This document shows positions 34,901 through 46,121 of a DNA stretch of 64,000 nt, piece by piece (position 1 is the first letter of the stretch; every line of letters starts with the position of its first letter). The stretch lies in the NCBI GenBank assembly GCA_001910725.1, contig MJGA01000016.1, forward strand, positions 434,001 through 498,000. Direction: 5' to 3'. The stretch is from Phanerodontia chrysosporium (Eukaryota > Basidiomycota > Agaricomycetes > Polyporales > Phanerochaetaceae). Below the pieces are notes generated by a model. The model worked only from the letters and a program-made list of their open reading frames with translations. It ran no database searches and was not told the origin of the DNA. Both the position numbers and the translations under genes were made by a program.

Positions 34901-36597
34901 GGTGACGTCCTCGGGGCGGCGCTTGCTCGCGGGGCTCGCGAGGCCCATGGCGACGTTCTCGTGTACGGTCATGTCGAAGAGAATGCACGTCTGCGACACG
35001 CCTGCGACCTGCTCACGGGACCATGCGAGGTCGAGGTGCGCGAGGTCGTGCTCGTCGAGTTTAAGCATGCCCTGGCCCGCGTGCAGGTGGTACATGCGCA
35101 GGAGGAGCTGCCCGACGGTGGTCTTTCCCGAGCCGGATGCGCCAACGATGAACGTTAGTTCCTGCGCCGGAAGGAAGATGCTCACGTCCCGCAGCACCGG
35201 CACATCAGGCCGCGACGGGTACGCGAAGGTCACGTCGCACAGCTCGAGCCCGCCCTTGCACGTCGCCGGGATGATTTTGCGCAGCGTGCTCGTGTGCCGC
35301 GAGGGCTTGAGCGGGGTGTACAGAGTCGAGGCCGAGTGTCCAACCGTGGGGTCCGCGGTCGATTGCGCGAGCGTGACTAGCGAGGCCATGGCAAACTTGC
35401 CTTTGGCAATGACGATGAGTTGGGGGATGCACATTTGCAGGTTGCTTGTTGCGATAAGGCACGCCCAGAACACGGCCATGACGTCTCCAGGGCTGATCGT
35501 GCCAGAGCGGACGAGCTTTGCACCGAACCAGAAGCCCTGCACGAACATGGCCATCATCGCAAAGTGAGAGAGGGTTGCGGTGCAGCCCCAAACGGTGATG
35601 CATGCATTGGCGGATGACTGAAGCTTATCCAGGATCAGGGCCAAGTTCCGCTCCTCGTATGACTGCGCATTGAACGCTTTGACCGTAGCGATAGCTGCAA
35701 CCGCACGATCGACCAGGGTCGCTGCTGTTGCTGTTTGTGACCGTTCTGCGCCGAGGTGCGGTGCAACGAGGTTCTGGGATATTGTCTGAATGACGGTGAG
35801 AACCGGTACCGCGGAGAGGATGACAAGAGTCAAAGCCCATGAACGCGAGAAGCCAAGGGCAAGGCACACGACGGTTGTGGTGAGGTACTGGATAAACATT
35901 CCGCATGCGAGAGACGTCGCTGTCCGGACCTCGTCTGTCTCCCTGAGAGAAGTTGAGTACCAGCTCAGAGAAGAAGGCTCATGAACATACCTTGTGAACT
36001 TGGCCATGAGGCCGCCCGCACCAAGACTGTCGTCTGTGTCCTTGCCCGTCTGCGTGTCAAACCAGACGAGTTCTTTGCGCGTGACGGCGTTATACACGCG
36101 CTTACGAACCGCGAGGAGATTGCGCTCTCCGGTCCATATCCATAGACACGAAGTGATGCTGCTGAGTGCCAGCGCACCGAGTGCGAGACCGAGGAGTTCA
36201 AGGCGGTGACACCGATGTCGTGTCTGAGCGTGTTCTTGTCGTCTTGTGTAGGATTCGACAGAGGAAAGCGTGCGAATGCGTCAAAGACATTGCCGACGAC
36301 CAATGTCATGAACGGAGCAACAGCTCCCGAGGCCATAGCCGCTGCGATCGCGGGGCATACGAGGAAGTAGAGGTCATGTCGGGTGAGAAAGGAGAAGAGG
36401 AGTTTGAGCGACGGTGTAGGTGGTTTGGGCTGCGAGTGGAGGGTCTGGAGAGAGTCGTGGCGGAGAAGGGCAGCTTCGTGGTGGATGTCGCGGGTGTGTC
36501 GGGCGAGGTGTCGACGGTGTAGTCCGTCGAAGGACGGCCCATGGTGGGAGTTGGGGTCAGAGAGAGAGGTGCTTTGCCCTCGTCGAGGGCCCGCCAT
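31939..36597 (-). CDS. Ste6-like ABCB exporter, one-base frameshift near N-terminus
   Basis: Full-size ABCB transporter (TMD1-NBD1-TMD2-NBD2, about 1,490 residues) most like fungal a-factor exporters of the Ste6 type, which export farnesylated mating pheromone; that substrate is inferred. It starts MAGPRRGQSTSLSDPN at 36597. NBD1: Walker A GASGSGKTTVGQ, signature LSGGQKQRLAIARAL, Walker B LILDEATSALD with an intron inside the Asp codon (34684-34733). NBD2: GSSGSGKSTIASLLQ, SQQPNLFDATIAENI, LSGGQAQRLQIARALVR and LILDECTSALDP; the SGGQAQRLQ and DECTSALD variants are typical of Ste6-like proteins. Between DIGVTALN and LLGLALGALALSSIT the frame changes by one base at 36197-36202 (TTGAA where TTGGAA would restore it). 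Everything else is intact. The whole gene is enclosed by an inverted repeat. Confidence 0.88.
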
Positions 36598-37119
36598 GGT
36601 TTTGTCAAAGTCTAGGCGAGGGCAATTGTCACTCGCTTTTGTTACTGACACAATAACGACCTCCCTCACTTGCCTAATCCGGACAGCAACACAATAATGA
36701 TTAGGCGCCCAAGTCACGCGTGCGATCCACAGTAACGCGCGCTTAAGGCCGAGTTCCTCATTGCTCCGCCAGGCACCCATACACTTTGTCTTGCTTTCGC
36801 ACACTGCAGATTTTGTACCTGTAGCCCACTGTCATTGCTTAGTCCACATGTACATGTGATGAATAGAACCACTCCGGAATCAGACCTAGAAAAGTGCGTA
36901 AGGAGTTCATATACGACTGTCCAACCAGGCAGTGTCAGCGTGAGGATGTTCATGAGGGATATTACAGTCCTTGGTATTCTATGCGATAAGAAAGCACACA
37001 TGATATGCAGTAGTCCGTTAATGAAAATACGACAATGCGAGATTATAGCCAAGTCCAAACAAGTAGTGGGGTTCCATAGAGAAAAGAAAGTGGTCCGCTA
37101 TGACCCAAGCTAACATTCA
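36598..37119 (-). other. Intergenic, carries right copy of the ABCB-flanking repeat
   Basis: Between the chitin synthase stop and the ABCB start. It holds the right inverted-repeat copy (36783-36890) and about 185 bases that must serve as the ABCB promoter. No gene was seen. Confidence 0.5.
36783..36890 (-). repeat. Right copy of inverted repeat flanking ABCB gene
   Basis: Reverse complement of the left copy at 31702-31815, including the palindrome CACATGTACATGTG at 36845-36858. In the well-aligned core the substitutions I could see are all A/G transitions, plus one short insertion or deletion. Confidence 0.8.
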
Positions 37120-40100
37120 TCAACCTGCGCGCTCAAGGAGGACGCGGTCGATCGCAGCGTTGATGGCTGCTTTGCGACTCGACAAGTCCATGCCGAAGTG
37201 CTCCTCCAGCTGACGCCGGATTTCGCGCTTGGTCACAGTTGTTAAGTCGGCGTCCTGGAGGATGTGCTGAACGGCGCGGTCGATCTCGGCATCGGAAGGT
37301 GATCCTGGTGCAAGGTCGATGTCCTCCGGACTATGTGACGTCGGTATTTGAACGTCGAGATACGATGTGGCGGGTCGTGAGGGTACCGGCTGGTGCAACA
37401 TACCCGGCATGAGGCCCGTGGACATGGGAGTGTTGCGTCCAGACTGGTATCCGGGTGGTGGATACATCATACCGGCCTGAGATGGCGATGGCGAGTAGGC
37501 CCGTGACATCGCCGGCTCGTAATACGTCTCGCGACCGTACATCGAAGCGGTTTGCGATTCTGCGTAGCCGTCGTTCTGGAACTTGGTAGGCGGCACCCAC
37601 GAGCCAATGCTGTGGTTCGACTCCTTGTCCCACAACTCGTTTTCCTGTAATTCTATGTCAACGAATGCACGATATGCTGCAGCAAAAACCACGTACGTAA
37701 TCATTCCAAGACTTGAGAGGAATCGACCTCGGATCGAACTTGCCCTCGTCCTACATTGAACGTTAGTATTTCGCAGCGCTGCGAGTTGACGAAAAGCCGA
37801 CTTACGTGAACCACCATCTTCTTTCCAGATTCTCCCAAGACAATACGAGTCTGACCCCAGGAGAAGTCATCCATGCGCCAGAAGGAGTACAGCGGCAGGA
37901 AGAACGAGAACGCAGGGATGGCGATGATGTAGAACACCATCCAGCCAACCATGTCCCACTTGCGGCGCATGATGAACACGAGAGCCTGCAAACCATAGAC
38001 GGCAGCCAACATGATGATCGACCACGTCGGAATGGTCCTGTGTTCACCAGCAACGAGGTAGATCAGGTAGACGATCTGCAGCGAGACCATGAGAATTGCA
38101 AGAGACGTGAAAAACCCTAGTACTCACGTATGCAACAGTGACCGGCTGAATGAGCGTGGAAATCAGATCGATCATGACGACGAAGCGCATCGAGAAGCAG
38201 CAGAAACCGCAAAGTTGGTCCAGGAACACCAGTTCACCCAAGTTGTGGACCGTCGAGTTGATCCAACGCCGACGCTGAGAGAGCAGGACCTTCCAATCGT
38301 CGGGAGCGACGGTGTAGGCGTGAGCATCCCTGACGAACTGCGTCTTGAAGTTCGAGAAGTGCTTCAGGAGCAAGGTCGTCAGGTAACGATCTTCACCAAG
38401 GTGCAGCAGGTTCTTCATGTGCAGCGTATCCACACGGTTCTCCGAGTAGTCCTGTATGAGCTGATTCGAGATGAGCAGCGGCTTGTGCGTGTCGGGCGTC
38501 CTCAAGCGGTAAAGCGTGAAACAACCAGGAAGACAGGTGACGGAACCGAATAGAGACTCGAACGCCTTCGCCATGTGGTGAGAGATGAAGTACTCGTAAA
38601 CCTGCATCATGGTGATGATCGACTGCTTCGCGTTGGCCAGTTCGGTTTCACCACAGACACCGAGGAGCTTCTTATCGTGTATCATCCTGCAAAGCCCATT
38701 AATGAGTTGTCTTCCGCAGAGAAGTAGAGCACGTACGCAGAGACGAGGCGGTTCAGAGACAGAGGCGCAACCGTAGTATCGGCGTCGACCATGAACAAGT
38801 ACTCGTAGAAGGTCGGGTTCACACCGATGACGTTCTTGATCTGGTGGTAAATCTCCAACTCCAGCGGGTTCATGGGGCTGTTGAAGTGAACCTGAAGGTT
38901 TCGTGAGCGCTGGCCATCCAATCGTAAGATTGGGAAGCGTACCTTGTTCAAGAAGTGCATGAGCAACATCTGCGAGTCACGTTTACCACGGTTACCAGGT
39001 CTCGACTTCTCGCCAGGCCTGCCACACTTGACGACTACGATGTACGGCACGACGTGACCTTGAGTCTCGTATAGTCCGGAGAAGACCTTGCCCATGTTGT
39101 GTTGCTTCGCGCCCTCGCCGAGAGACAGGAACGACAAGGGCTCAGCGTCGACGTTGGGGTTAGCACCGAGGACGTCCAGGACAATGCGCGGCGTAGGCTG
39201 GTCGTTACCGGAACCGACGACCATACCGTCGCAAATGATGAACAGAAGCTTGCGCTTGTCGTCGTACTTGGTCTGGGCGAGCGAGTCGATCGTGCGGCGG
39301 AGCGATGCATGACCTTCGGTATAACAAGGGACCTGACAGATGACGAACTTGTCGTGGTCTTCCGGAGCACGAGCAGAGCCAAAGTTGATGGAGGCGATGA
39401 ACTTGAAGCCGATGACGCTGACCATCATGACCGACAGGGCAAGGAGGATGTACTGCGAGAATAGACACTGTGGAGAGTTACGGCTGTCGACCTTGCCGAT
39501 GAGGAAGAGGTTGCGCAGACACGTCCTCTGCCAGTTCAGAACGTTTTCCGGAAGGTTGAGGTTATCAATCTTCTTTGTGACGTCCTGACCTGCATTGTAC
39601 TGGAAGACGTCCAGGATGCTCTGGTGCATAAAGTGCGGGTCGATGCCAGATGGGGGCTGCTCGCCCTTCGGTGCAGCGACAGCCGGGCCGTTGACAACAT
39701 ACGAGGTGAGGTCGTAGATTAAGCCACGGTAGACAGCAACAATGCGCCTCTGGTTCGCCATGTTTTTCAGCCCCTTGGAGTCAATGCCGACGAAACCGAC
39801 GCGGTTATTCCAGCGCATCAGGGTCATACTCTCGAAGTACCAGTCAGGGCGAGGATCGGACGTCCAGGCGCGGAAGTCGTGGTACTGAGCGTTCGGGTCT
39901 GTGTTGTTGCTGGAGTCCAGGACGACATAGGGGCTGACCGAACCAGTAACACCATTGCAGAGAGCGCTGACCTGCACAGGGAATAGGTTGTCTGCAGCGA
40001 CACCACCATACTTGAGGATCGACTTCTCCGGAATGATGTTAGGTTGGTGCGTCGCAGCGATCTGCGTCAGATCGAAGACTTCGCCACGAATCGAGGTGTA

Positions 40101-43100
40101 GACGTTGTTCGGGCTGTTCTGGAACGAGTGCGATTGGAGTTCGCTCGTGCTGAAGACGTGTTCCGTGGGGCAGATAAGGGGACCAATGACCGCGATGACG
40201 AAGACAGCGCAGGCACACATGAACCAAATGAGCATGTTTAGTGCGAGCTTTTCACGCCATGCCTGCTGAATGTCGGGTCGCTTCATTCGACCGATGTGGA
40301 CGAGCACCGGAGTGGGGATCCACCAAGTAAGGATCCAGCAAAGCATGACCCATCGTCGCCGAGCAGAGCTCTCCTTGAGGATCTCCACGGTCTCTCCTTC
40401 CTGGATCTCGCCGGCAATCACTTCTTTGTCCGCCAGACCGCCCTTGTCCGCGTTCTGGAACATATTTCGAGACGGTGCGTACGACTCCGTGCCAAAGTTG
40501 GACTGTGACTCGTCGTCCCGATGACTTGTGAGAGCGCTGCGTACGTCGTACTCGTCCATAGACTTATGGTCCTCGTAGTCATCGTAGCCGTCACCACGGT
40601 GGAATGGAGATGCGTTCGAGACGAGTGGCAGTTGCTGACTTGACTGGCCGAAGGGATCGTTGTAGCCGCCCTCGTACGGACCTTCCTGACCAGGGGTGCT
40701 ATATGGGGCGTATGGGTCGCCGAGTCCCCGCGGGTCAAGACCAGCCTCAGCCTCAGCTTCACGGATCCTGTTGCGTTTCTGTTCCTCCGTATCCTTTGCT
40801 CGGAGGTCGTCCTCGAGCCGGTGGAAAGCAGCATGCGAAAGGAATACCTGTACAAATATCAGCCACGATTCATGACGACACTTCCATTAACCTTACCATG
40901 GTCATGCCGAGCACGATGTCCTTCTCCTCCAAGCCAAGCGCAGTGCGGGTCTGCTCGACCTGTTCCCTCGGCTCGCCCTCTTGGATCCCAACCTGATGGA
41001 GAGTGTCCCGGTAGCGTTCCACAAATTCTTGCGGCGTCATTGCCACCTCGAACACGTTCACGCAACGGCGCGCAACCTCCGCGAGACCAAGGCTGCGGAC
41101 CTGGCCTTTCACCGAGCGGCCCTCGAGTTGATTGGGCAGTTGCGAGTCATTCGGGTTGATGCAGAACACATACCACGCCTGCGCCTCCTCCAACGTCTCG
41201 AAAAGCATGTCGAGCGCCGCGCGGAATTGACCAGCGATGCAGGGCGCCCCTCCAGGGGCTTCCTCCTCCTCCCTCTCGTCGATATCGTTTTCTTTCAGGG
41301 TCGGCATCCGCTTGATCGTGTTCTTGCGGCGGGTCGAGGGCGCGCGCATGGGCTTCACCGGCTGCTGAGCAGCAATGATGGTCTCTTCGTTCTTCGGGTG
41401 GACCTGGGTCGCAACCGCCTTAGACGTGAAAAGACCACGGACGAAGGGGTTGATCGAGCCTGAGCCATCAGAAGCAGGTGTATCGGTAGTGCTAGTGCCA
41501 CGAAGAAGCTGAACGAAGTCAGGGCTAAGAGTGTCCTGGTTCTTCTCGAGGAAGCCCTCCGCAGAGTAGGTGACTGGTCCTGTGAAATGGTTGACAGTGA
41601 AGGTGGGGAAGCCAGACCTATCCGCAGATCCGACCTTGAACGACGAGTGATTGCCCCAACGTTTGGAAAAGGCCTCAACCATGGTGTGGTTGGTCTTCCT
41701 CGGCATCCGGCGCGCCTGGTCATCCATGATGTGAATGAGACCGCCAGGGCGGTGTTGCAGAAGGCGAATGCATTCCGAGTTGTCGAAGTACGGAACCTGA
41801 GGCACGAACCTCGCGATGCCCTCGGCGTTGTACTCGCTGACATGACTCTCGAAAAGTCGCTTTTGAATGAAGTTCTGCAGCCGCTCGTTGGCGAAGTTGA
41901 CGCAGAACTGATCGAGGCCATTCGGACGGCTGGTCAGGTTCTGGGGACCGGGGAAGTCCAGCAGAGCGATGAAGCTGGTGAAATCGTCCTTGTGGAGGCG
42001 CTGGTTGATGTGCTCGTTCAGCCAGGTGAAGAGGAGCGAGTAGAGCGTCACAGCAAGCTCGTCTCGGTTATCTGCCGCACCGTCGGGATCCAGGAAGACC
42101 GTGCAAAGCTCCTTCTTCATCAGCCTCGTCCGGTAGGTCAACGCGGTCTCCAAGGCCGCAGGCTGTACACCCAAGAACTCCGCAACAATCTCGAGTACGT
42201 CCATGTTCCGGACCACAGCCGCATCTTCATTACGGTGACGGTCGATAGTGAATTCGAGGTTGCCCAAGTGCAGGATAGCAGCGATCAGCTGACATGTCTG
42301 AGCGACGTGACGTTTGGAGAAGCCAACGTTCTTCAGAGCCATCTTTAGCTGATCGAAGCGTATAGCATCCTCGTCGCGGCCCTGGTTCTGCCGCCCCGGA
42401 ATTGCTCGCTGAGCGAGATACCGGTATGTTGCCTTCTCGTTCAAGTGCATGTGCTGCCGCTCCTCCGGTGATGCACCGGCCATAAGGTAATAAAAGATGT
42501 GGAAGTTGCGTTCGCCGGAGGGAACTGAGGCCACGCGGGCACGTTCCAGGTAATAATCGATGGTTTTGACACCACATAGGCGACCACGCTCCGTGAACTG
42601 CAGCTCGGTGTACTTGCCAAACCGTGACGCATTGGCGTTGAAGAGCGTGCGCGCGCTACCAAACGACTCCAGGACGAATTCGGCTGCAGGCAGCTGGTGT
42701 GCGAGCTTCGAGCCCTTCTTCCCGGGGTTGCTAACACTCAGATCCAGCAGAGTCTTGATAGCAAGGCGGCGGTTCTCCGACTTTCCACTGCCCGTCTCTC
42801 CGCTGAAACATCGATGAGCGAGAGAATGACATAAGGGGATGGAAACGTAGCAGACCTTAGGAGGATGCATTGATCCTGAGCTGTGCGACGCATGTGGTAG
42901 TAGGCATTGTTTGCGAGCTGAAAGATGTGTGGAGGGAGAGGAACTTTGGAGGGGGTCGTGTCGCGGTACTCCGCGGCGTACTTCTGGAGGACAGAATCTG
43001 AATTACTGGGAACATATTTGTGTGGGTTTACAGCAACAAGACCGGAAGTGCCAATGTTGGTGTAGATAGTGTCGGCCATGAAGCGTTCGCGAATACATGA

Positions 43101-43193
43101 TACGATGATGTCGTCCGAGACGGAGGGGAGGGTCGCGAGGTCGGTGACGGCTTCCAACCGCTGGTGCATGCCCAGCGTGGACTGCCGACTCAT
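37120..43193 (-). CDS. Chitin synthase with myosin motor-like domain (class V/VII group)
   Basis: Large plasma-membrane chitin synthase that polymerises UDP-GlcNAc at hyphal tips, fused to a myosin head that in known fungi aids delivery and retention. It starts [14 protein letters not shown] at 43193. The motor (about 43100-40900) has [15 protein letters not shown], Walker [22 protein letters not shown] and NFANERLQ. After a linker come two or three helices, a cytochrome b5-like segment ([20 protein letters not shown]) and the GT2 core: [49 protein letters not shown] and [13 protein letters not shown]. Further helices, [11 protein letters not shown] and a C-terminal DEK-C domain ([18 protein letters not shown]) end at 37120. 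All joins examined are in phase, including LVSA|MIHDKK at a GTACGT donor. No damage seen. Confidence 0.96.
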
Positions 43194-43617
43194 GTTGGGC
43201 AAAAGGGGCGACGTCGACGTCTAAGTGAAAGGAGAGGCAGGGGGAGAAAAGGGCGGTTGTCGCCGCCTTGAGGGACGGCGTGGATGTCTGGTGCAAACTG
43301 AAGCACGGCGAAGAAACAGCCTTCGGTCTCGATGCTGACTAAGCAAACGGTCCGAAATCCTGCTCCGAAACACCATAGAAAGAATTTCCTCCCGCAATTA
43401 CGCGACCTAAGACTTATCTAATGTGACTTATCAATCTATTTCCGACTTGTCGGCGGGCAACGCGACCACCCCTCTGTATGGTAGGCTCTCCCTTCGAGCA
43501 GCTTCTACCCAGCAGTCTTCACAGCCTCTTCTCCAGACGGCTAGCACGCGCGCGAGCACTGCTGTCTTCACTCAGCAGCACCGAGTAGTAGTGCATTCAC
43601 GGGGTTGCGATCTTGCG
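43194..43617. other. Intergenic, divergent promoter region
   Basis: 424 bases between the divergent chitin synthase and tubulin cofactor genes. It should hold both promoters. Nothing else was recognised. Confidence 0.5.
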
Positions 43618-44797
43618 ATGGCCGCCTCGAACAAGACACTAATTCAAGAGTTCTACACTTCGTTCCAAGTCGCGTCTTCCGGTCCGCCAACGTCCTCGTT
43701 TATCATACACCCGATTCTAAAGCAAGAGCGACTGTCAACCAGAGCTATCTACACGTCTGGATGCTTTAAAGGCTGAGGGGACTCCACCGCAGGATGCAAT
43801 CAACGCCTTAGCTCTGGATGTCGCGAAGCTGCGCAAGGATCTCACTGACGCGACTGTCTATCTACCCTCATACGATCAGCGGCAGTATGAACAGGTACGC
43901 CTGACGGCGGGGTTGATAGCCTATGCTCATTGTGCTTGCAGAGTCTCAAGTCTATAGAGCAGTCTCTGGATGATCTGCGGTCTGCCTCTGTTGGCAAGCC
44001 CAAGTTCTCCTTCAAACGCAAAGTCCAAAAACCAGCTGCACCAGCGAATGTTCCTGTTGTCACCGCCACTACCACTGCCGACACACAAGTCCCACAGACT
44101 TCGACAGCGTCGGACTCCATTGTAATCCAGGGGCAATCTCATCAGCACTTCTCATGGTTGTCTATCCCCTCCGTAACGATCCCTGCAACAGACCTCAGCG
44201 TGTCGAATCTAAACCACTGCATTGTCGACCTCCGTCAGAATTCTGTAACTGCGTCTCTCCAACACTGACAGCAGTCCATATGCGAGACGTCAAGGACTCG
44301 ATTATCATCCTGCCTGCTGTGCAAGGCAGTGCAATGATCCATGACATGAACAACTGCATTATCGTATTGGGATGTCACCAGGTACATGTGGATTCAGACG
44401 CGGTCTTGGCAAATGTGTGTTAATCTCATTACAGTTCCGTATGCACACATCTACACAAGTCGACATCTACTTGTTCATCGAATCAAACCCCATCATCGAG
44501 CATTGCACAAAGTTACGCTTTGCCTCATATCCCTCAGCCTTAAGTGGCGAGCGCATTCCATCGGTGAGGTCTTTAATCGCTAATTATGCTGTATACTAAT
44601 TATTGCCACGGAAGTCAAATGCAACGCACTTCTCTGTGCAAGACTTCTCACATATCCGAGCGACTCCTTCCCCTAACTGGTCGCTCCTCGACGAAGACCA
44701 TCGCCTGCGTCCAGAGGATTGGTCGCGCCTGACCGCAGCTGGGATAGAAAGTGTGGATCAGGTGTTGCAGGAGCTCTTGGCGCGACTGTCGCTGTAA
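43618..44797 (+). CDS. Tubulin-folding cofactor C (TBCC), apparent one-base frameshift
   Basis: GTPase-activating chaperone for the beta-tubulin in the cofactor complex that assembles alpha/beta tubulin heterodimers. It starts MAASNKTLIQEFYTSFQ at 43618; exon 1 ends at 43668 and exon 2 starts at 43727 with SDCQPELSTRLDALKAEG, then ALDVAKLRKDLTDATVYLPS, a helical N-terminal domain. The beta-helical C-CAP/TBCC domain follows: HCIVDLRQNS, HDMNNCIIVLGCHQ, FRMHTSTQVDIYLFIESNPI and FSVQDFSHIRATPSPNWS; QVD and CHQFR are the family hallmark. Between VDLRQNSVT and SPTLTAVHMRDVK the frame moves by one base (44240-44262), with a stop at 44266-44268 if read literally; a 27-nt intron would be too short. 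The last exon runs 44632-44797. Confidence 0.88.
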
Positions 44798-45115
44798 CTC
44801 TCCGCGTCCGCTGTACATACACATGTTCCTCGAGTAACCATACAGCGAACGCTGGCGTCGTCGTGCGCACCGCTTGCTAGATCTTCGATCAGGCTGTAAT
44901 TAAGCTGTGATGGCATCTAGCACGGATCTGAACCGCGTCTCGTCATTGAGTGGACGCGAACGCGACGTGGATTGCTGTGCCAGTTGAGACCAGAACCACC
45001 TCCTCGACGACGAGCTCCGGGCTCTCATTCCCGCCCTCATTTGCTACATATACCCGTTCCACCACCTCTGAGCTAGCATCCTTGTACGCTATCTTACGCT
45101 ATCCCAGTCAATATC
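44798..45115 (+). other. Intergenic, no feature seen
   Basis: About 318 bases between co-oriented genes, holding the cofactor C 3' end and the promoter of the small Cys-rich gene. Nothing recognised. Confidence 0.45.
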
Positions 45116-45529
45116 ATGGCCGACCCCTGCACCGACATTTGCTGTGGTCTTTGCTGTGAGCTTTTCTGACAATGCTGGCTCACTGTCACACACTGACTAG
45201 ACGTCAGGGATTTGCTGCACTCAGAGCATGCAACAATCCTGGTGTTTCTTCTGTGCGTCTCATGCTGTCCGTCAGCCCTCCGCCGACCTCATGAACTCCT
45301 TCCCTCAGGCAGATGTTGCATGCCACGCAGCATGCGCGACGACGAATTCGCAGAGAACGAGGCGATCCACGAGCGACAGCGAGAGACAATGAACTTTGCC
45401 GCTTGCGACCAGAACTCGCTCGCGGAGCTCAGGGAAGCCGGTGGTAACGGGGTGGTGGCCGCCCAGCCCAACGCGTCGCGCTCGATGGACCTCGCCGCGA
45501 GCCCACCCTCGACACAAAAAGCCCGTTGA
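45116..45529 (+). CDS. Small cysteine-rich protein, about 101 residues
   Basis: Three exons, 45116-45155, 45208-45252 and 45309-45529, join with phase-1 introns to 101 residues. The first 36 residues hold about ten cysteines in CC and CxxC arrangement (MADPCTDICCGLCWICCTQS, then SWCFFCRCCMP), followed by a charged stretch (RDDEFAENEAIHERQRE) and a polar Ser/Ala tail. Agaricomycetes encode many short proteins of this plan, with a Cys-cluster head that could be palmitoylated or bind metal and a DEF..-type charged segment; no function is known to me. There is no clear signal peptide. The model rests on splice signals (GTGAGC, GTGCGT donors) and frame continuity only. It could instead be a longer or differently spliced protein. 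Confidence 0.6.
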
Positions 45530-46121
45530 GGGGCTGGATGGCAAGCTTGGTAGCTGGACTTGGCGCATTCTCTTGTATGGTTCCCTCTCTCATAGGTTCG
45601 TCATGCCGCTCTGGTCAGCGGAGCAGCAGTTCAACACTCGCACCCTCGATACCACAGTATGTATCATATCTCCGAAATTTCCGTAATATCCGGGCCTATA
45701 AGGGACACATTGCTCGTATCTTTTCGTGTGCGACAGGTACCTTCACATGGCTGGTGTGTTGGTACAATTACCTATCCCGTATGTATCGCACGTTTGCAGG
45801 ATTTGCGGGTGTCGCATGACTCTTTGAAGACGGAGACACACCTCTCGGTGAGACATGGTAGTATTGTGAACTGTAGTCTACGGCGCTAAGGGCATGATGG
45901 ACATGATGGGCGGCGACCTTGGACGAGCTGCATGCGACTAGAGATCAATCTCTCCGCTTCGACTTTCTCCCCGCTTTGCTGTCCACGATAGTCTGCGGCC
46001 TGCTCTCAGGCAAGGGCCCGCCTAGCTCTTCCCAAGTGTCTCCCTGGTCGTCTTTGGAGAATCTGGATCCCAACTCGACAATCCACATCCTGCACGCTTA
46101 CCCCGCTCTTGACGAGACGGT
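45530..46121 (+). other. Intergenic, no clear gene
   Basis: Nearly 600 bases between co-oriented genes. Open frames such as 45526-45819 and 45919-46125 are short, lack conserved motifs and look like chance. It should hold the 3' end of the Cys-rich gene and the promoter of the CDF transporter. Confidence 0.45.
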
